Shown: positions 8,176-18,739, counted from the first letter of the stretch. The stretch is DNA of 64,000 bases from Burkholderia seminalis DSM 23518 (GCF_902832885.1 NZ_CADFDK010000002.1:124001-188000); one strand, 5' to 3'. Translations and numbers: made by a program. Notes: generated from the letters alone by a model not told the origin.

Positions 8176-9240
8176 TCAGGGCGACCTCGGTCCCGTGCGG
8201 ACCGACCACAGCGCGACGGCCAGCAGCGCGACGCTCGACAGGTGCCGCAGGTAGCTGCCGAGATCGGGCTCGAACAGCATCGACACTGCGACATGGCCGA
8301 GCACCACGCAAGCCAGCAACTCGCCATCGCGTGCGGGTGCGATCGCGTGGCCGTCGATGCGCCGCACCGGCAGGCGGCGCCACGCGGCGCAGAGAAACAG
8401 CGCGATCAGCGCCTGCATCGCCCAGCCCTTCGGATCGAACGAGAAAAACACCGGCAGGTTGAGCCGGACGACCGAATACGCGTAATTGCCGACGAAATGC
8501 ACGAAGGAATCGGGCGGCAGCGGATTGTAGAAACTCGTGCGCGCGCCGAACGGCGACGAATGGACGAGATAGTCGACCGCGAGGTCGCGCGGTTGCTGGA
8601 GCAGCGTATAAACGCCGTGCGGCAGCGCGACCAGCACCGCGACGAGCAGCAGCGCGCCGGCCACCCTCGGCAGCATGGACACGCGCCGGAATACCCACGC
8701 CGCGAACGCGATCGCGAGAATCAGCGCGAAGTAGCTGCGGATCGTCGCCGCGTAGGCGAGATACAGCACGGCAACGATCAGCATCCGCCGCGCCGTGCCG
8801 CGCAGGCGCGCGACGGCGAGCACGGCGATCGACATCGCGGCGACGATCGTATCCTTGCTCGCGACGAACAGGTTGAAGAACAGGCATGGCGCGATCAGCG
8901 CGAGATAGATGACGAGCCCGCCGAGCCGGCGCGTCTCGCGCAGCGCGATCCAGATCGTCGCGACGCCGAGCGCGACGACGAACACGGCGGTGCCCGCGCT
9001 GCCGAGCGCCTGGTACAGCTTGCCGACCGCGTCGAACGACGAGCCGTCGTAGGTCGAGCCGCCGCCGATCTGGGTCTGGATCTTGTCCGCATCGCGGAAG
9101 ATGAATTCCGGCAGCAGCGCGCGTGCATTCGCGTAGACGCCCACGTACAGCAACGCGACGAGCGCCGCGATCGCGTCGCGCAGGCCGGGACTCAGCAGCG
9201 GCCCGCTGCGGATCGCGCTTCGGATGACGTTACGCAGCAT
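8176..9240 (-). CDS. Wzy/EpsG-like polysaccharide polymerase
   Basis: A 354-residue integral membrane protein with about nine to ten hydrophobic segments (for example AIAALVALLYVGVYANA near 24 and GGLVIYLALIAPCLFFNLFVAS near 110). FVASKDTIVAAMSIAVLA resembles the EpsG/Wzy signature in which a short charged stretch follows an N-terminal helix group. A large loop (about 235-270) follows the middle helices. As the last gene of the exopolysaccharide operon it would polymerise flipped repeat units at the periplasmic face of the inner membrane. Its start overlaps the flippase stop by 11 bases. Polymerases are poorly conserved, so the assignment relies on topology plus context. Confidence 0.75.
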   Translation of the reverse strand: MLRNVIRSAIRSGPLLSPGLRDAIAALVALLYVGVYANARALLPEFIFRDADKIQTQIGGGSTYDGSSFDAVGKLYQALGSAGTAVFVVALGVATIWIALRETRRLGGLVIYLALIAPCLFFNLFVASKDTIVAAMSIAVLAVARLRGTARRMLIVAVLYLAYAATIRSYFALILAIAFAAWVFRRVSMLPRVAGALLLVAVLVALPHGVYTLLQQPRDLAVDYLVHSSPFGARTSFYNPLPPDSFVHFVGNYAYSVVRLNLPVFFSFDPKGWAMQALIALFLCAAWRRLPVRRIDGHAIAPARDGELLACVVLGHVAVSMLFEPDLGSYLRHLSSVALLAVALWSVRTGPRSP

Positions 9241-10504
9241 GGCCGGCTCGAGTGCGCTTGCCGCGCACGGCGGGCAGGCGCGACGTGACGATCCACGCGA
9301 GCCACGCCGTTACCGCGATGCTCGCAACCAGATGGGCGCACGCCGCGCCGAGCTCATGTTCGCTTTGGACCAGTGCGATCGACATCGGCACGCATGCAAC
9401 CGTCAGCGCGGCGATCACGCATGCGACCGTGCGCCCCGCACGCAGCGCGACTGCCGCCGCCCACAGCACGTCGGCGGCAGCACGCAGGACGAACGACGGC
9501 AGCAGGATCAGCAGGAGCACGGTCGACCGCGCATCGTCGCCGCCGTGCGCAAGCCGGAAGAGCCACGGGTGGGCGAGCGCGATCGCGAGCGCGGTGGCGC
9601 CGGTCAGCAGGAGCGACGCACGCAGGGCCCGTGCGAGCTCGGCGCGGAACGCGGGCGCGGCCGCGTGCACGCTGTCGAGCACGCGCACGACGCGTGGCGC
9701 GGCGACGGCGACGACGGTCGCCGACGCGACCGTCTGGATCGCATTGGCGATCGACCAGACGAACACATAGTGGCCGAGCGCGTTCGCATCGAGCTGCGCG
9801 GACGCGACGAAGCGCTCGAGATACTGCAGCACCGACAGCAGCAGCAGCGCGACGAAAAACGGCACACCGTCGCGCCACACCGGGGCGAGCCGCACGCGCG
9901 TCGCCGACAGCGCGGGCATGGCCGGCAAGCGGCGCGCGGCGCCGGCGATCAGGATCCAGCCGATCGCCACGACCAGCACGTCGGCGGCGATCCAGATCGC
10001 GAACAGATCCTCGACCGACGCGATCGCGCGCAGCGTCAGCGCGCCGATCGCGACGCCGGCCCATGCACCCGTGCGGACGAACAGCAGCCAGGATGCGGCG
10101 CGCGCGCGATGCAGCGAGAACAGCCACGTATTGACTTCGAGCGCGGCATGCTCGGCGCACGTCACGAGCGCGACGAGCAGGAGCGGGACGTCGCGCAGCG
10201 CGCCGGGCGCGGCGATCGGCAGCGTGGCCACGCCGCAGAGCAACGCGTAGACCCCGGCGTACAGCACGGACAGGCGCACGCAGGTCCGCACCGCGTCGTG
10301 CGGATCGGGGCCGGCCAGCCGGCGGTTGATCTCGGTGCTGAAGCCGAGCCCCAGCACCTTCGACGCGACGACCGACATCGCGAGCGCGAAACCGTAAGCG
10401 GCCACCGCATCGAAGCCGAGCGTGCGCGCGACGACGATCGTCAGCATGAACTTCAGCCCGAGCGCGCCGACGCGCAGCGTGAGGCGCAACCATGCGGCGC
10501 TCAT
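9230..10504 (-). CDS. Wzx-like polysaccharide flippase (MATE/MVF type)
   Basis: A 424-residue polytopic protein starting MSAAWLRLTLRVGALGLKFM with about 12 predicted helices and no long soluble domain, matching the O-antigen/exopolysaccharide translocase family. It should move the lipid-linked repeat unit across the inner membrane to the polymerase. ATG 10504 overlaps the stop of the pyruvyltransferase gene (ATGA), showing translational coupling; the upstream extension of the frame lies inside that gene and is rejected. Confidence 0.8.
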   Translation of the reverse strand: MSAAWLRLTLRVGALGLKFMLTIVVARTLGFDAVAAYGFALAMSVVASKVLGLGFSTEINRRLAGPDPHDAVRTCVRLSVLYAGVYALLCGVATLPIAAPGALRDVPLLLVALVTCAEHAALEVNTWLFSLHRARAASWLLFVRTGAWAGVAIGALTLRAIASVEDLFAIWIAADVLVVAIGWILIAGAARRLPAMPALSATRVRLAPVWRDGVPFFVALLLLSVLQYLERFVASAQLDANALGHYVFVWSIANAIQTVASATVVAVAAPRVVRVLDSVHAAAPAFRAELARALRASLLLTGATALAIALAHPWLFRLAHGGDDARSTVLLLILLPSFVLRAAADVLWAAAVALRAGRTVACVIAALTVACVPMSIALVQSEHELGAACAHLVASIAVTAWLAWIVTSRLPAVRGKRTRAGHAA

Positions 10505-11667
10505 CGCGTTGCCTCGCGGTCGAGCGCATCGCGCAGTGCGGCGACGATCTTTCCGCGTTCGCGTGCGAGACGGGCGAGCCCGGCGTCGGCCTGCATCCAG
10601 AAGCGGCTCAGTGCATGGGGCGCGAGCAGCGTGTCGCACACCGAACCCGCGTCGAAATCGGCCGCGTTCGCGACCCAGTGGCCGACGCCGAGATCCGCGT
10701 ACGCGCCGAAACCCTTGCGCTCGTAGCTCAGGTGGTACGCGGGCACGCCGTGCAGGATCGCTTCGAGCGCACCGTGCAGACGCACCGACACGACCGCGTC
10801 GGGGGTGTCGTCGGCGAGCACGTCCTTCAGCGTGCGCGTGGCGTCGAATCCGCGTTCACGGTAGTACGCGGCGTCGTCGTTGCCGCGACCGGTGCTCTGC
10901 ACCGCGAACGTGATGCGGCAGAGCGTACCGAGCCGCTCGATCAGCGCGTCGGTCGCCGCGAGATAGCGCGCGCGTTGCGCGTCGCTCCACGCCGGCGGGC
11001 GTCGCAACACGAATGCGACGTGGGCGGGCGTCGACGCGGCTGCATGCGTGCGCATCCGCAGGTCGTTCGCCCGGTGCGCGAATTCAAGCACCGCGAGATC
11101 GGGGGCGCGGCGCGTGTTCGCATTGGCGGCGAGCAGCTCGGCCGAGCGGTCGTCGCGCACGAACACGGCGTCGAAGCCCGCGAGCAGCGACGTCAGGTGC
11201 GCGGCGAGCACCGGACTGCCGGCAGCCGGCCCGATGCTCTGCGGCAGATAGACGGCCGGCTTGCCCGCCGCGCGGGCCGCGCGCATCTGCACGAGATGCC
11301 CGGCCTCGAGCTTGAGCGCTTCGACCGCGTTGCGCGCGCGCAGATAGCCGCCGCCGACGCCGACGATCAGGTCCGCGCGACGCAGCAGCGCACGCAGCCC
11401 GGCGAGCGCCGGGTTCGCGCCGACGGGCAGCGCGGCCATCGCCGCGCCGATCAGGCGGCCGGCACCGCCGGCCGCGAGCACCGGCGCCGGATGCACGTCC
11501 GGGTAGCCGGGGAACGACGCGGGATCGGCCGCGACGATCGAGACCTGCGTGTCGGGGCCGAACGCCTCGCGCAGCAGTGCGACCGACAGATCGACGAGCA
11601 GTCCGTCGCCGGAGTTGCGTGCGCTGTAGGCGTGCAGCAGCACGACGTGAACGGAGCGTTTCATCAT
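10501..11667 (-). CDS. Polysaccharide pyruvyl transferase family protein
   Basis: A 388-residue soluble protein with the CsaB/pyruvyltransferase architecture. The N-terminal Rossmann-like part has LLHAYSARNSGDGLLVDLSV (the N-S-GD motif) and ADLIVGVGGGYLR; the C-terminal part has AVVSVRLHGALEAILHGVPA, the conserved RLHG motif. It would transfer pyruvate from phosphoenolpyruvate to a sugar of the repeat unit, giving an acidic polymer. ATG 11667 overlaps the stop of the glycosyltransferase gene; the adjacent ATG 11664 is an equal alternative. Confidence 0.88.
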   Translation of the reverse strand: MMKRSVHVVLLHAYSARNSGDGLLVDLSVALLREAFGPDTQVSIVAADPASFPGYPDVHPAPVLAAGGAGRLIGAAMAALPVGANPALAGLRALLRRADLIVGVGGGYLRARNAVEALKLEAGHLVQMRAARAAGKPAVYLPQSIGPAAGSPVLAAHLTSLLAGFDAVFVRDDRSAELLAANANTRRAPDLAVLEFAHRANDLRMRTHAAASTPAHVAFVLRRPPAWSDAQRARYLAATDALIERLGTLCRITFAVQSTGRGNDDAAYYRERGFDATRTLKDVLADDTPDAVVSVRLHGALEAILHGVPAYHLSYERKGFGAYADLGVGHWVANAADFDAGSVCDTLLAPHALSRFWMQADAGLARLARERGKIVAALRDALDREATR

Positions 11668-12887
11668 GCGTGTTCCTGGAGAAGCGCGCGATAGACGGCG
11701 AGCGTGCGGTCGACCATCGCGTCGGCCGAGAAATGCGGGGACGCTTGCGTGCAGCGATCGCGCATCATGCGGAATGCGGCCGGGTGCTCGACCAGCCGGC
11801 TGACCGCCGCGGCGAACACGGTCGGATCGTCGTCGTTCGGCACGGTAAGGCCGACGTGGTGCGCGGCGATCAGTTCGGCCGCGCCCGCGACCTGGGTCGC
11901 GACCATCGGCACATGCGCGGCGACGGCTTCGAGGCAGACGTACGGAAAGCCTTCGTAGCGGCTCGGCAGCGCGAGCAGGTCGAATGCGGCGAAGTAGCGG
12001 CGCGCGTCGTCGACGCGGCCCGCGACGTACAGGTTCAGCGGCAGGTCGCGCGCCTCGTCGCCCGCCGCGCGGGCGAAATCGCCGGACCCGATCGCGACGA
12101 CCTGCACGCGGCGGCCGTGGCGCCGGTCCAGCGCGCGTGCAATGCGCACGAGGCGGTCGACGCCCTTCTGATGATCGAAACGGCCGACGAAGCCGACGAC
12201 GAACGTGTCGTCGGCGAGCCCGAGCGCGATGCGCGCGGCCTGGCTCGCGAGCAGCCGCGGCGGCGTGACGCCGTTCTCGACGACGCGAATCCGTTGGTGC
12301 GCAATGCCGAGTGCTTGCAGGTGATCGGCCTCGTCCTGCGACACCGCGATCACCGCGTCCGAGCAGGCATTGCCGAGCACGCGCTCGATGCCGCCGTAGA
12401 ACGCGCGCTTCGCAGGCGACAGCGCCGGGTTCAGCGTATAGACCGCGTGCGGCGTGTAGACCTGCTTCCACGGCCCGCGACACAGCCGCGCGAGCGCGCC
12501 GGCTTTCGAGCTGTGGCTGTGCACGATGTCGGGCCGCAGCTTGCGCAGCAACCGCCGCAACGCCAGTGCGCCGCGCAGGTCGTGCAGGCCGACCGCGCGT
12601 TGCAGCGGCAGCCGGTGGAGCGCGTGACATTGCGCGGCGGCGGCGGACAGCATGGTTTCGTCGAAGCGTTCGCCGAGCGGGGCGATCAGATGAATCTCGA
12701 CGCCCGGGCGTGTCCGCAGGCCTGCGATCAGGTCGTTCAGGTGCACGGCGACGCCGCCGCCGGCTGCTTCGACGACCAGCGCGATGCGCGTCGGCCGTGC
12801 GGCGCGGGCTGCGGGCGCGGCCAGGTTCGATGTGGGGCGGGCGGCCGTGCGCGTGGCGGGCGGCGGGGCAAGTTCGATGTCGGTCAT
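11664..12887 (-). CDS. GT4-family glycosyltransferase
   Basis: A 407-residue GT-B enzyme. Residues 33-60 (RIALVVEAAGGGVAVHLNDL) form the acceptor-side Rossmann start; HSHSSKAGALARL follows at about 120. The C-terminal nucleotide-sugar half includes VGFVGRFDHQKGVDRL and the E-x7-E motif region YEGFPYVCLEAVAAHVPMV. It adds a sugar to the lipid-linked repeat unit in the cytoplasm; donor and linkage cannot be read. Start ATG 12887 follows GGAGGT and overlaps the stop of the tyrosine-kinase gene. The first 30 residues are Ala/Pro-rich and probably disordered. Confidence 0.9.
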   Translation of the reverse strand: MTDIELAPPPATRTAARPTSNLAAPAARAARPTRIALVVEAAGGGVAVHLNDLIAGLRTRPGVEIHLIAPLGERFDETMLSAAAAQCHALHRLPLQRAVGLHDLRGALALRRLLRKLRPDIVHSHSSKAGALARLCRGPWKQVYTPHAVYTLNPALSPAKRAFYGGIERVLGNACSDAVIAVSQDEADHLQALGIAHQRIRVVENGVTPPRLLASQAARIALGLADDTFVVGFVGRFDHQKGVDRLVRIARALDRRHGRRVQVVAIGSGDFARAAGDEARDLPLNLYVAGRVDDARRYFAAFDLLALPSRYEGFPYVCLEAVAAHVPMVATQVAGAAELIAAHHVGLTVPNDDDPTVFAAAVSRLVEHPAAFRMMRDRCTQASPHFSADAMVDRTLAVYRALLQEHA

Positions 12888-15154
12888 GCGGACCTCCGGA
12901 GCAGGCGTTGAAGGGCCGCGCGCAGACGGGCCGGATACGTGCAGCGCGTCCCGCACGTGTAGCGATAGGCCTCGTAGCGATAGCTGCCGTATTTCGAGCC
13001 GAATGCGGACGCGCCCGAGCGCGGATCGAGGCCGTTCAGCACCACGCCCAGCGAGCCGGCGGGCCGTTGCGGCAGCCGTCGCGCGGACTCGACCAGTTCG
13101 CCGGCGCGGGTCGACCCCGCGCGGGCGACGAGCAGGGTCGCGTCCGCGTGCGTGTCGAGCCAGGTCGCGTCGGTGACCGCGAGCAGCGGCGCGGCATCGA
13201 CGATCACGAGGTCGTAGCGCTCGCGCAGCGACGCGAGCCGCGCGCCGGTGCCGGCGTGCTGCAGCAGCGCGATCGGCGCGGCCGGCAGTTCGCCGGTCGG
13301 CAGGAAGTCGAGGTTCGGCGCGACGCCGCGGCGGACGACGTCGTCCGCGCGGGCGCGACCGTCGAGCAGTTCCGCGAAACCGGCGCCGCGTTCGAGGCCG
13401 AAGTACTGATGCAGATAGCCCTTGCGCAGGTCGCCGTCGATCAGCAGCACGCGCTGGCCGTTCGCCGCATGCACGGCTGCGAGGTTGACCGATACGAACG
13501 ACTTGCCGGTGCCGGGCGCGGGGCCGGTGACCAGCACGAGCGGATGCGGGACGTCGGCCAGCGAGAAGTGCAGCGCGGTCTGCAGGCTGCGCAGCCCTTC
13601 GATCGCGGGTTCGTCCGGATCGTCGTAGGCCAGCACGTGCAACCCCGCGTCGCGCCGTTCGACCGCGCGGATCAGGCGGCGCTGGCGCGCGGCGGCGGGC
13701 AGTACCGCGCGCACCGGCAGCGACGTGTGGCGTTCGATCTCGTCGACGGCCGTGAGGCCGCCGTACAGGAACTCGCGCGCGAACGCGGCGAGCATGCCGA
13801 GCGCGAGGCCGGCCAGCGCGGCCGCCGCGATCACGACCGGCCGGTTCGGCCGGACGGGATCGGCCGGTGCGACGGCCGCGTCGACCACGCGGACGCTGGC
13901 CGTGCGGCCGGCCTGCACGAGTTCGAGCTGCTGGATGTTGTTCAGCAGCGCGGTGTACAGGTCGGTGTTGACCTTCACGTCGAGCTGCGCGCGCACTTCC
14001 TCGGCCTGCTGCGCGGGCAGGTGTGCGATGCGGCTGTCGAGCGCGCCTTGCTGGCGCCTGAGCGTCGCGAGCTGCGCGTCGAGCGCGGCCATGTCGGGGT
14101 GGGTGGGCAGGAACCGGCGCGAAAGTTCGTCGCGCTTCTGCCGCAGTTCGAGCGCGCGCGTCTGCAGGTCCGCGCCTTGCTGGAGCGCAAGCTTGCCTTC
14201 CTCGGCGAGATCGACCGAGCCGGTGCGGCTGCGCAGCGACGCGTAATGCGTTTCCGCCCGTTCGAGCTGCTGCTTCACGATCGGCAACTGTCCGTTCAGG
14301 AACGTCAGCGACTGCGCCGCTTCGGCGGAACGGCGCGCGATGTTCTGCTCGACGTAGCGGTTCGCCACCGCGTTCAGCGTCGCGCTGAGGTCGGCCGGGT
14401 CGTCGCCGCGCAGCGACGCGACCAGCACGCCCGACTGCTTGACCTTCTCCTGCACGTCGAGCGCGGTGCGCAGCGTGTCGATCGTTTCCGCGCGCGAATG
14501 CCGGACCAGCCTGAAGCGGGTGCCGGGCAGCGCGTCGAAACCGGTGATCTCGATCTGCAGCGGGCCGTAGCGCGTCGCGAAGGTTTCCGCGCGGCCGACG
14601 CGGCCGACGGCGTCGGCCGTCAGGTCGGCGCCCGTCAGCCGGTAGCGCGTGGCGTCGAGCCGCACGACGTGGAACGTGTCGCCTTCGGCGCGCGTCGGCA
14701 CGTCGAAGCGCGCGACGTCCACGCGCTCCTGGCCCCATGCATAGCCGCCGAAGCCGAGCAGGCCGGGCGACACCGCGCCGTCGTTGAAACGCGCGACGAA
14801 CGCGCCGATCACGGGCACGCGCGACGGTTTCGCGACGATGTAGGCGCGCAGGTCTTCCACCGCGCGCGTGACGACGAGCCGCGACGACAGGATCTGCGCT
14901 TCGGCCGACGCGGGCGAGCCGACGTTGAAGAACGACGCGGCGTCGCCGAGCAGGTTCTTCGATGCGGCGTCGCTCGCATCGTCGGCCTGGATCATCAGGT
15001 CGGCCTGATAGGTGGGCGGCGCGACGAACGCATAGAGCGTACCGGCGGCGACGCAGGCCGCGACGATCGACGCGACGGTCCAGCGCGCATGGCGCAGGAC
15101 GTCGAGCACGCGGACCAGGTCGATCTCGCGTTCGGAGGAAGAGGGCGTGTTCAT
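12884..15154 (-). CDS. Wzc-type polysaccharide co-polymerase / bacterial tyrosine kinase
   Basis: A 756-residue inner-membrane protein. One transmembrane helix lies at about 28-50, followed by a Wzz-like periplasmic domain with a long coiled coil (about 280-425) and a second helix at about 455-475 (AAAALAGLALGMLAAFARE). The cytoplasmic BY-kinase has Walker A GPAPGTGKS (about 545-553), Walker A' VLLIDGDLRKG and Walker B YDLVIVDAAP. It ends in a tyrosine cluster KYGSYRYEAYRYTCG, the autophosphorylation tail. It controls chain length and export with Wza and is reset by the phosphatase encoded just upstream. Both ends overlap neighbours in ATGA junctions. Confidence 0.93.
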   Translation of the reverse strand: MNTPSSSEREIDLVRVLDVLRHARWTVASIVAACVAAGTLYAFVAPPTYQADLMIQADDASDAASKNLLGDAASFFNVGSPASAEAQILSSRLVVTRAVEDLRAYIVAKPSRVPVIGAFVARFNDGAVSPGLLGFGGYAWGQERVDVARFDVPTRAEGDTFHVVRLDATRYRLTGADLTADAVGRVGRAETFATRYGPLQIEITGFDALPGTRFRLVRHSRAETIDTLRTALDVQEKVKQSGVLVASLRGDDPADLSATLNAVANRYVEQNIARRSAEAAQSLTFLNGQLPIVKQQLERAETHYASLRSRTGSVDLAEEGKLALQQGADLQTRALELRQKRDELSRRFLPTHPDMAALDAQLATLRRQQGALDSRIAHLPAQQAEEVRAQLDVKVNTDLYTALLNNIQQLELVQAGRTASVRVVDAAVAPADPVRPNRPVVIAAAALAGLALGMLAAFAREFLYGGLTAVDEIERHTSLPVRAVLPAAARQRRLIRAVERRDAGLHVLAYDDPDEPAIEGLRSLQTALHFSLADVPHPLVLVTGPAPGTGKSFVSVNLAAVHAANGQRVLLIDGDLRKGYLHQYFGLERGAGFAELLDGRARADDVVRRGVAPNLDFLPTGELPAAPIALLQHAGTGARLASLRERYDLVIVDAAPLLAVTDATWLDTHADATLLVARAGSTRAGELVESARRLPQRPAGSLGVVLNGLDPRSGASAFGSKYGSYRYEAYRYTCGTRCTYPARLRAALQRLLRRSA

Positions 15155-15648
15155 GACCGGGAGACGGAAACGGGGTGGGCCGGCCAGCGCGCGGCGAGGC
15201 GCGGCAGCCAGCCGGCAACGGCGAGATCGATCAGCGCCGCGCAACGGATGAAATCCGCGCGCGTGCCGCGATACGGATCGGGGATGTCGAGCCCGGGACG
15301 CGCGTCGTCCGACGCACGCGCGTATTCGCCGAGCCGGAACACGCGCCCGCGCAGGAACGGGTGGCGCGCCTCGAGCACGCGGCGTTGGCCGTCGTCCATC
15401 GCGAGAATCAGGTCGGCGCGCGTGCACAGCGCGGTCGTCACGGGGCGGGCGGCGTGGGTGTCGAGCGTCAGGCCGCGCGCTTCGGCCATGTCACACGCGA
15501 GCGGGTCGGCCGGGCGGCGCGGCGGCGGTGCGAGGCCGGCGGATTCGACGTCGGCCTGCGGCAACCGCGCCGCGAGCAGCGCGGCCGCGAGCGGGCTGCG
15601 GCAGAGGTTGCCTTCGCATACGACGAGCAGGAACGGGCGCGCGCTCAT
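15151..15648 (-). CDS. Low-molecular-weight protein tyrosine phosphatase (Wzb-like)
   Basis: A 165-residue cytoplasmic enzyme. The catalytic loop is CEGNLCRSP (residues about 11-19, nucleophile Cys11 with Cys16 beside it), and the general-acid region is DIPDPYRGT with the conserved DP motif. It dephosphorylates the tyrosine tail of the Wzc-type kinase, a cycle needed for polymer export. It lies between the Wza-like and Wzc-like genes with four-base ATGA overlaps at both ends, the standard wza-wzb-wzc order. Confidence 0.93.
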   Translation of the reverse strand: MSARPFLLVVCEGNLCRSPLAAALLAARLPQADVESAGLAPPPRRPADPLACDMAEARGLTLDTHAARPVTTALCTRADLILAMDDGQRRVLEARHPFLRGRVFRLGEYARASDDARPGLDIPDPYRGTRADFIRCAALIDLAVAGWLPRLAARWPAHPVSVSRS

Positions 15649-16874
15649 TTCGCGGCGATCCCGGCGGCGACGCCCGTGTTGACGCTCGGCAGCAGCAGGC
15701 TCAGCACGCGGCTGAAGCGGACGAGCCCGTTGCCGTCGACGTAGACGATGTCCTTCGGCTCCAGTTCGAACTGGTTCGCAAGCACCATCGCGACCGGCGA
15801 GCGCGCGTCGAGATGGAAGATCGTCGGCGCGCGGCTGTGCGCGCCGCGGATCACGAACATCTGCGCGGCGTCGGCCGTGTTCGAGTTGATGCTGCCGGCC
15901 TGCAGCAGCGCGTCGCTGAGCGTCAGGCGGCCGTTGCGCTTCGGCAGCGCGAGCATGGGCCGGTTCACTTCGCCCATCACGTAGACGCCGTTGTCGTCGC
16001 GCGCATTGACGCGCAGCAGGTCGCCGTCGCGCAGCACGATGCCGGACGGATCGGTGCGCCGTTCGAGCAGGCCGGTCAGGCTGATGCGAACCGGTATGCC
16101 GCCGCGTACGATCGTCACGTCGCTCTGGTCGGCGGCGGGCGTGAAGCCGCCCGCGCGGGCGATCGCGCTGGCGAGCGTCATCGGCACGTCGTTGACGGGC
16201 TGCGCACCGGGCGTGTGGACTTCGCCGTCGATGTAGACCTGCTGCGAGCGGAACGACGCGACGCGCAGCGTCACCTGCGGATCGCGGTAGACCGACGCCA
16301 GGGCGCGCCGCACGCTCGCCTGTGCCTCGGCGGCCGTCGAACCGGCCACCTTCAGCGTGCCCGCATACGGAAACGTCAGGTTACCGCGATCGTCGACGAC
16401 GAAACCCGCGACGGGATCGGCGGCGCGAGACGGCGTCTGCGGCATGCCGCCCTGCGCGGCCGCGAGTTCCGGATGATCCCAGACGGTGATCTGCAGCACG
16501 TCGCCCGGGCCGATCCGGTAGGCCGGTGCGCGCGCGCCGGCGAGCGCCGCCAGCGACGCGGCCGCCGCTTCGTGCGCCGCATGCTGGCGCGCGATCAGCG
16601 CCGGGTCGATCGTGACGACGGGCGGCATCGCGCCGGAGGCAGCGCCCGGCGGTTGCGGCGCGGCGGGCACATCGCCGGAGCCGTCGCGGGTTTCGCGTGG
16701 GCCGTCGGCGGAGGCGGGCGCGGGGTGCGGGTCGTCCGCCAGCCAGCCGAGATACGACGGGCTCATCTTCATGCCGGGCGCCAGCGCGCATCCGGACAGC
16801 CACACGCAGGCCGTCAGGACGAGCATGGGCGCGGCAAGGCGGCGTACGGCCGCCGGTACGATCGGATTGGTCAT
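15645..16874 (-). CDS. Wza-like outer-membrane polysaccharide export lipoprotein
   Basis: A 409-residue protein with a lipoprotein signal peptide; the lipobox LSGC places the modified Cys near residue 29. Residues about 130-230 are the Poly_export domain ([18 protein letters not shown]), followed by SLBB-type repeats ([20 protein letters not shown] and [17 protein letters not shown]). The C-terminus ([20 protein letters not shown] and onward) would form the outer-membrane helix barrel. A Pro/Ala-rich stretch at about 50-95 is unusual and probably a linker. It exports the polymer through the outer membrane with the Wzc-type protein. Its stop overlaps the start of the phosphatase gene. Confidence 0.93.
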   Translation of the reverse strand: MTNPIVPAAVRRLAAPMLVLTACVWLSGCALAPGMKMSPSYLGWLADDPHPAPASADGPRETRDGSGDVPAAPQPPGAASGAMPPVVTIDPALIARQHAAHEAAAASLAALAGARAPAYRIGPGDVLQITVWDHPELAAAQGGMPQTPSRAADPVAGFVVDDRGNLTFPYAGTLKVAGSTAAEAQASVRRALASVYRDPQVTLRVASFRSQQVYIDGEVHTPGAQPVNDVPMTLASAIARAGGFTPAADQSDVTIVRGGIPVRISLTGLLERRTDPSGIVLRDGDLLRVNARDDNGVYVMGEVNRPMLALPKRNGRLTLSDALLQAGSINSNTADAAQMFVIRGAHSRAPTIFHLDARSPVAMVLANQFELEPKDIVYVDGNGLVRFSRVLSLLLPSVNTGVAAGIAAK

Positions 16875-16976
16875 GGGTTCCTTCCAGGAGCGCCGCGCAG
16901 CGCGGCCGTGGCGTCGGCACTGCGCCGCAGTCACATCAATCGGCGGCCGCGATGCCGCCCCGGGCGGCGTGGCCGC

Positions 16977-18365
16977 TCAGTACGCATTGGGATGCACGAT
17001 CCCCTTGAGCACCGTCGCCGCGATGATTCGCAGGTCGAGTGCGAACGACCAGTTGCGCAGGTAGTACAGGTCGTAATCGACGCGCGACTGCATGCTTTCG
17101 ACCCGCTCGGTCGCGCCGCGCAATCCGTTCACCTGCGCCCAGCCGGTAATGCCGGGCTTGATCCGGTAGCGATGGATGTAGCCGTCGACCAGCGTGCGGT
17201 ACTGCGCGTCGTGTTCCACCGCATGCGGGCGCGGGCCGACCACCGACATGTCGCCGAACAGCACGTTGATGAACTGCGGCAGCTCGTCGAGGCTCGTGCG
17301 GCGCAGGAACGCGCCGACCTTCGTCACGCGCGGGTCGTTGCGCGTCGCCTGCACGACGGTGCCGGGCGATTCGGCATGCGCGCGCATCGTGCGAAACTTG
17401 TAGATGTCGAACGTGCCGCCGTCGCCGCCGCGCCGTTTCTGCGTGAACAGCACCGGGCCCGGCGAATTCAGCTTGATCGCGGCGGCGATCGCGAGCAGCA
17501 ACGGCATCAGCAGAATCAACACCACCGCCGCGAACGCACGATCGAAGATCGCCTTGGTCCACCGGGCGCCGCGGGACAGCGGCGGTGCGGCCAGCGAGAT
17601 CGCCGGCTCGCCGAGAATCTCGTCGATGCGGCTGCCGAACAGCGCGTGCTTGCTGACATCGGGCATCAGGCGCAATTCGACGAAATCGTTGCGGAACTCG
17701 TCGATCACGGGCTCGACCGCGTCGTCCTCGATCGCGAGCGCGATCCAGACTTCTTCCGCCTGTGCACGCCGCACGCAGGCGGAGAACGACTGCAGCGTGT
17801 CCAGAATGCGTGCGTCGCCGTCGAGCTCCGGCATGTCGCCCGAGGTCAGGTATGCGCCGACGAGTCGATACTGCGGCGCGGCGTTCGCCCGCAGCGTGGC
17901 GGCCAGGCGCTCGATGCGCGCACCGTCGCCGACGATCGCGACGCGGCACGGCGCGACCGTCGCGCGCAGGCTGCGCCGCCGCGCGACGCTCAGGGCGATG
18001 CGGAACACCACGAGCGCGATCGCGACGCCGATCGTCCAGTCGAAGAACCAGTGCAGCAACACGGCCGTGAGCGTCGTCAGCGCGATCATCTTCACGAACA
18101 CGAAGCCCTGCACGACCAACCACAGCGCGAGCGAGCGCAATGCGGCGCGTGTGGCAGGCAGGCGCCGGCCGTCCATGCCGGCGCCGGTGAGGCGAAGCAG
18201 GAACGCCGCGAGCAGCGCGCTGACGCCGACCAGGATCGATTCGACGCGGATCGATGCGAGATCGCGGAACGAACCGGTATGCGCCCAGGCCGCGATCGCG
18301 ACGATCGCGGCGACGTCTACCGCGCACACGGTGATTTCGCTGCCTGTGGGCTGCCTGCCATTCAT
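16977..18365 (-). CDS. Undecaprenyl-phosphate sugar phosphotransferase (WbaP/WcaJ type)
   Basis: A 462-residue initiating transferase. Four N-terminal transmembrane segments (about 12-125) are followed by a cytoplasmic Rossmann-like CoA-binding-3 domain (about 140-255). A final helix (about 270-292) leads into the catalytic bacterial sugar transferase domain: [18 protein letters not shown], then [20 protein letters not shown] and [26 protein letters not shown]. It loads the first sugar phosphate onto undecaprenyl phosphate and so starts each repeat unit. ATG 18365 has GGAAGG/GAAGAG upstream; a TTG 18 bases earlier is less likely. First gene of the operon, separated by 102 bases from the Wza-like gene. 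Confidence 0.92.
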   Translation of the reverse strand: MNGRQPTGSEITVCAVDVAAIVAIAAWAHTGSFRDLASIRVESILVGVSALLAAFLLRLTGAGMDGRRLPATRAALRSLALWLVVQGFVFVKMIALTTLTAVLLHWFFDWTIGVAIALVVFRIALSVARRRSLRATVAPCRVAIVGDGARIERLAATLRANAAPQYRLVGAYLTSGDMPELDGDARILDTLQSFSACVRRAQAEEVWIALAIEDDAVEPVIDEFRNDFVELRLMPDVSKHALFGSRIDEILGEPAISLAAPPLSRGARWTKAIFDRAFAAVVLILLMPLLLAIAAAIKLNSPGPVLFTQKRRGGDGGTFDIYKFRTMRAHAESPGTVVQATRNDPRVTKVGAFLRRTSLDELPQFINVLFGDMSVVGPRPHAVEHDAQYRTLVDGYIHRYRIKPGITGWAQVNGLRGATERVESMQSRVDYDLYYLRNWSFALDLRIIAATVLKGIVHPNAY

Positions 18366-18739
18366 GTTTCTCTTCCCTTCCAACCTGATCCGCTAGGCGC
18401 GATGGGGCGCCGTCTCGTCTGCCCGGTCACGGGACGCTGCTCGGCGGGCCAACTGCCGACGTATCCGGAGAGGAAGACGAGTCTAGGTGCCGTCTTGTCC
18501 CGAAACCATGGGACATGTACGAAAAATCGAGCTGTTCGTGACCGGGAATCACCGGCGCGCGCCCGATGTAAAGCGGTTTTCGCCCATGGCGTCTGATCGA
18601 TGCGGAAGGTGATCGACGATAAATCGATACGCACTCCGTACAAAAAACATCGATTCGAGAACGAAAAAACGACGACGCCAATCGCAACGAAATTCGCATT
18701 ACTTGCCGGGTGACGGCGTGTTAGCCATCCAGCGCAGCC
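18366..18739 (-). other. Long untranslated leader region of the exopolysaccharide operon
   Basis: About 370 bases between the predicted start near 18733 and the first gene hold no convincing frame. Seen here are T-rich runs on the minus strand (18662-18667 and 18642-18647), an imperfect GAAGACGAGTCTAG box at 18474-18486 about 115 bases upstream of the first start codon, and a TGTCCC/GGGACA inverted repeat (18497-18515). No ops/JUMPstart GGCGGTAG word was found. It may carry post-transcriptional control. Confidence 0.4.

Noticed and set aside
12311-15682. 1123-codon plus-strand frame opposite the exopolysaccharide genes
   Set aside because: Overlaps four well-supported overlapping genes on the other strand and has no recognisable domain.
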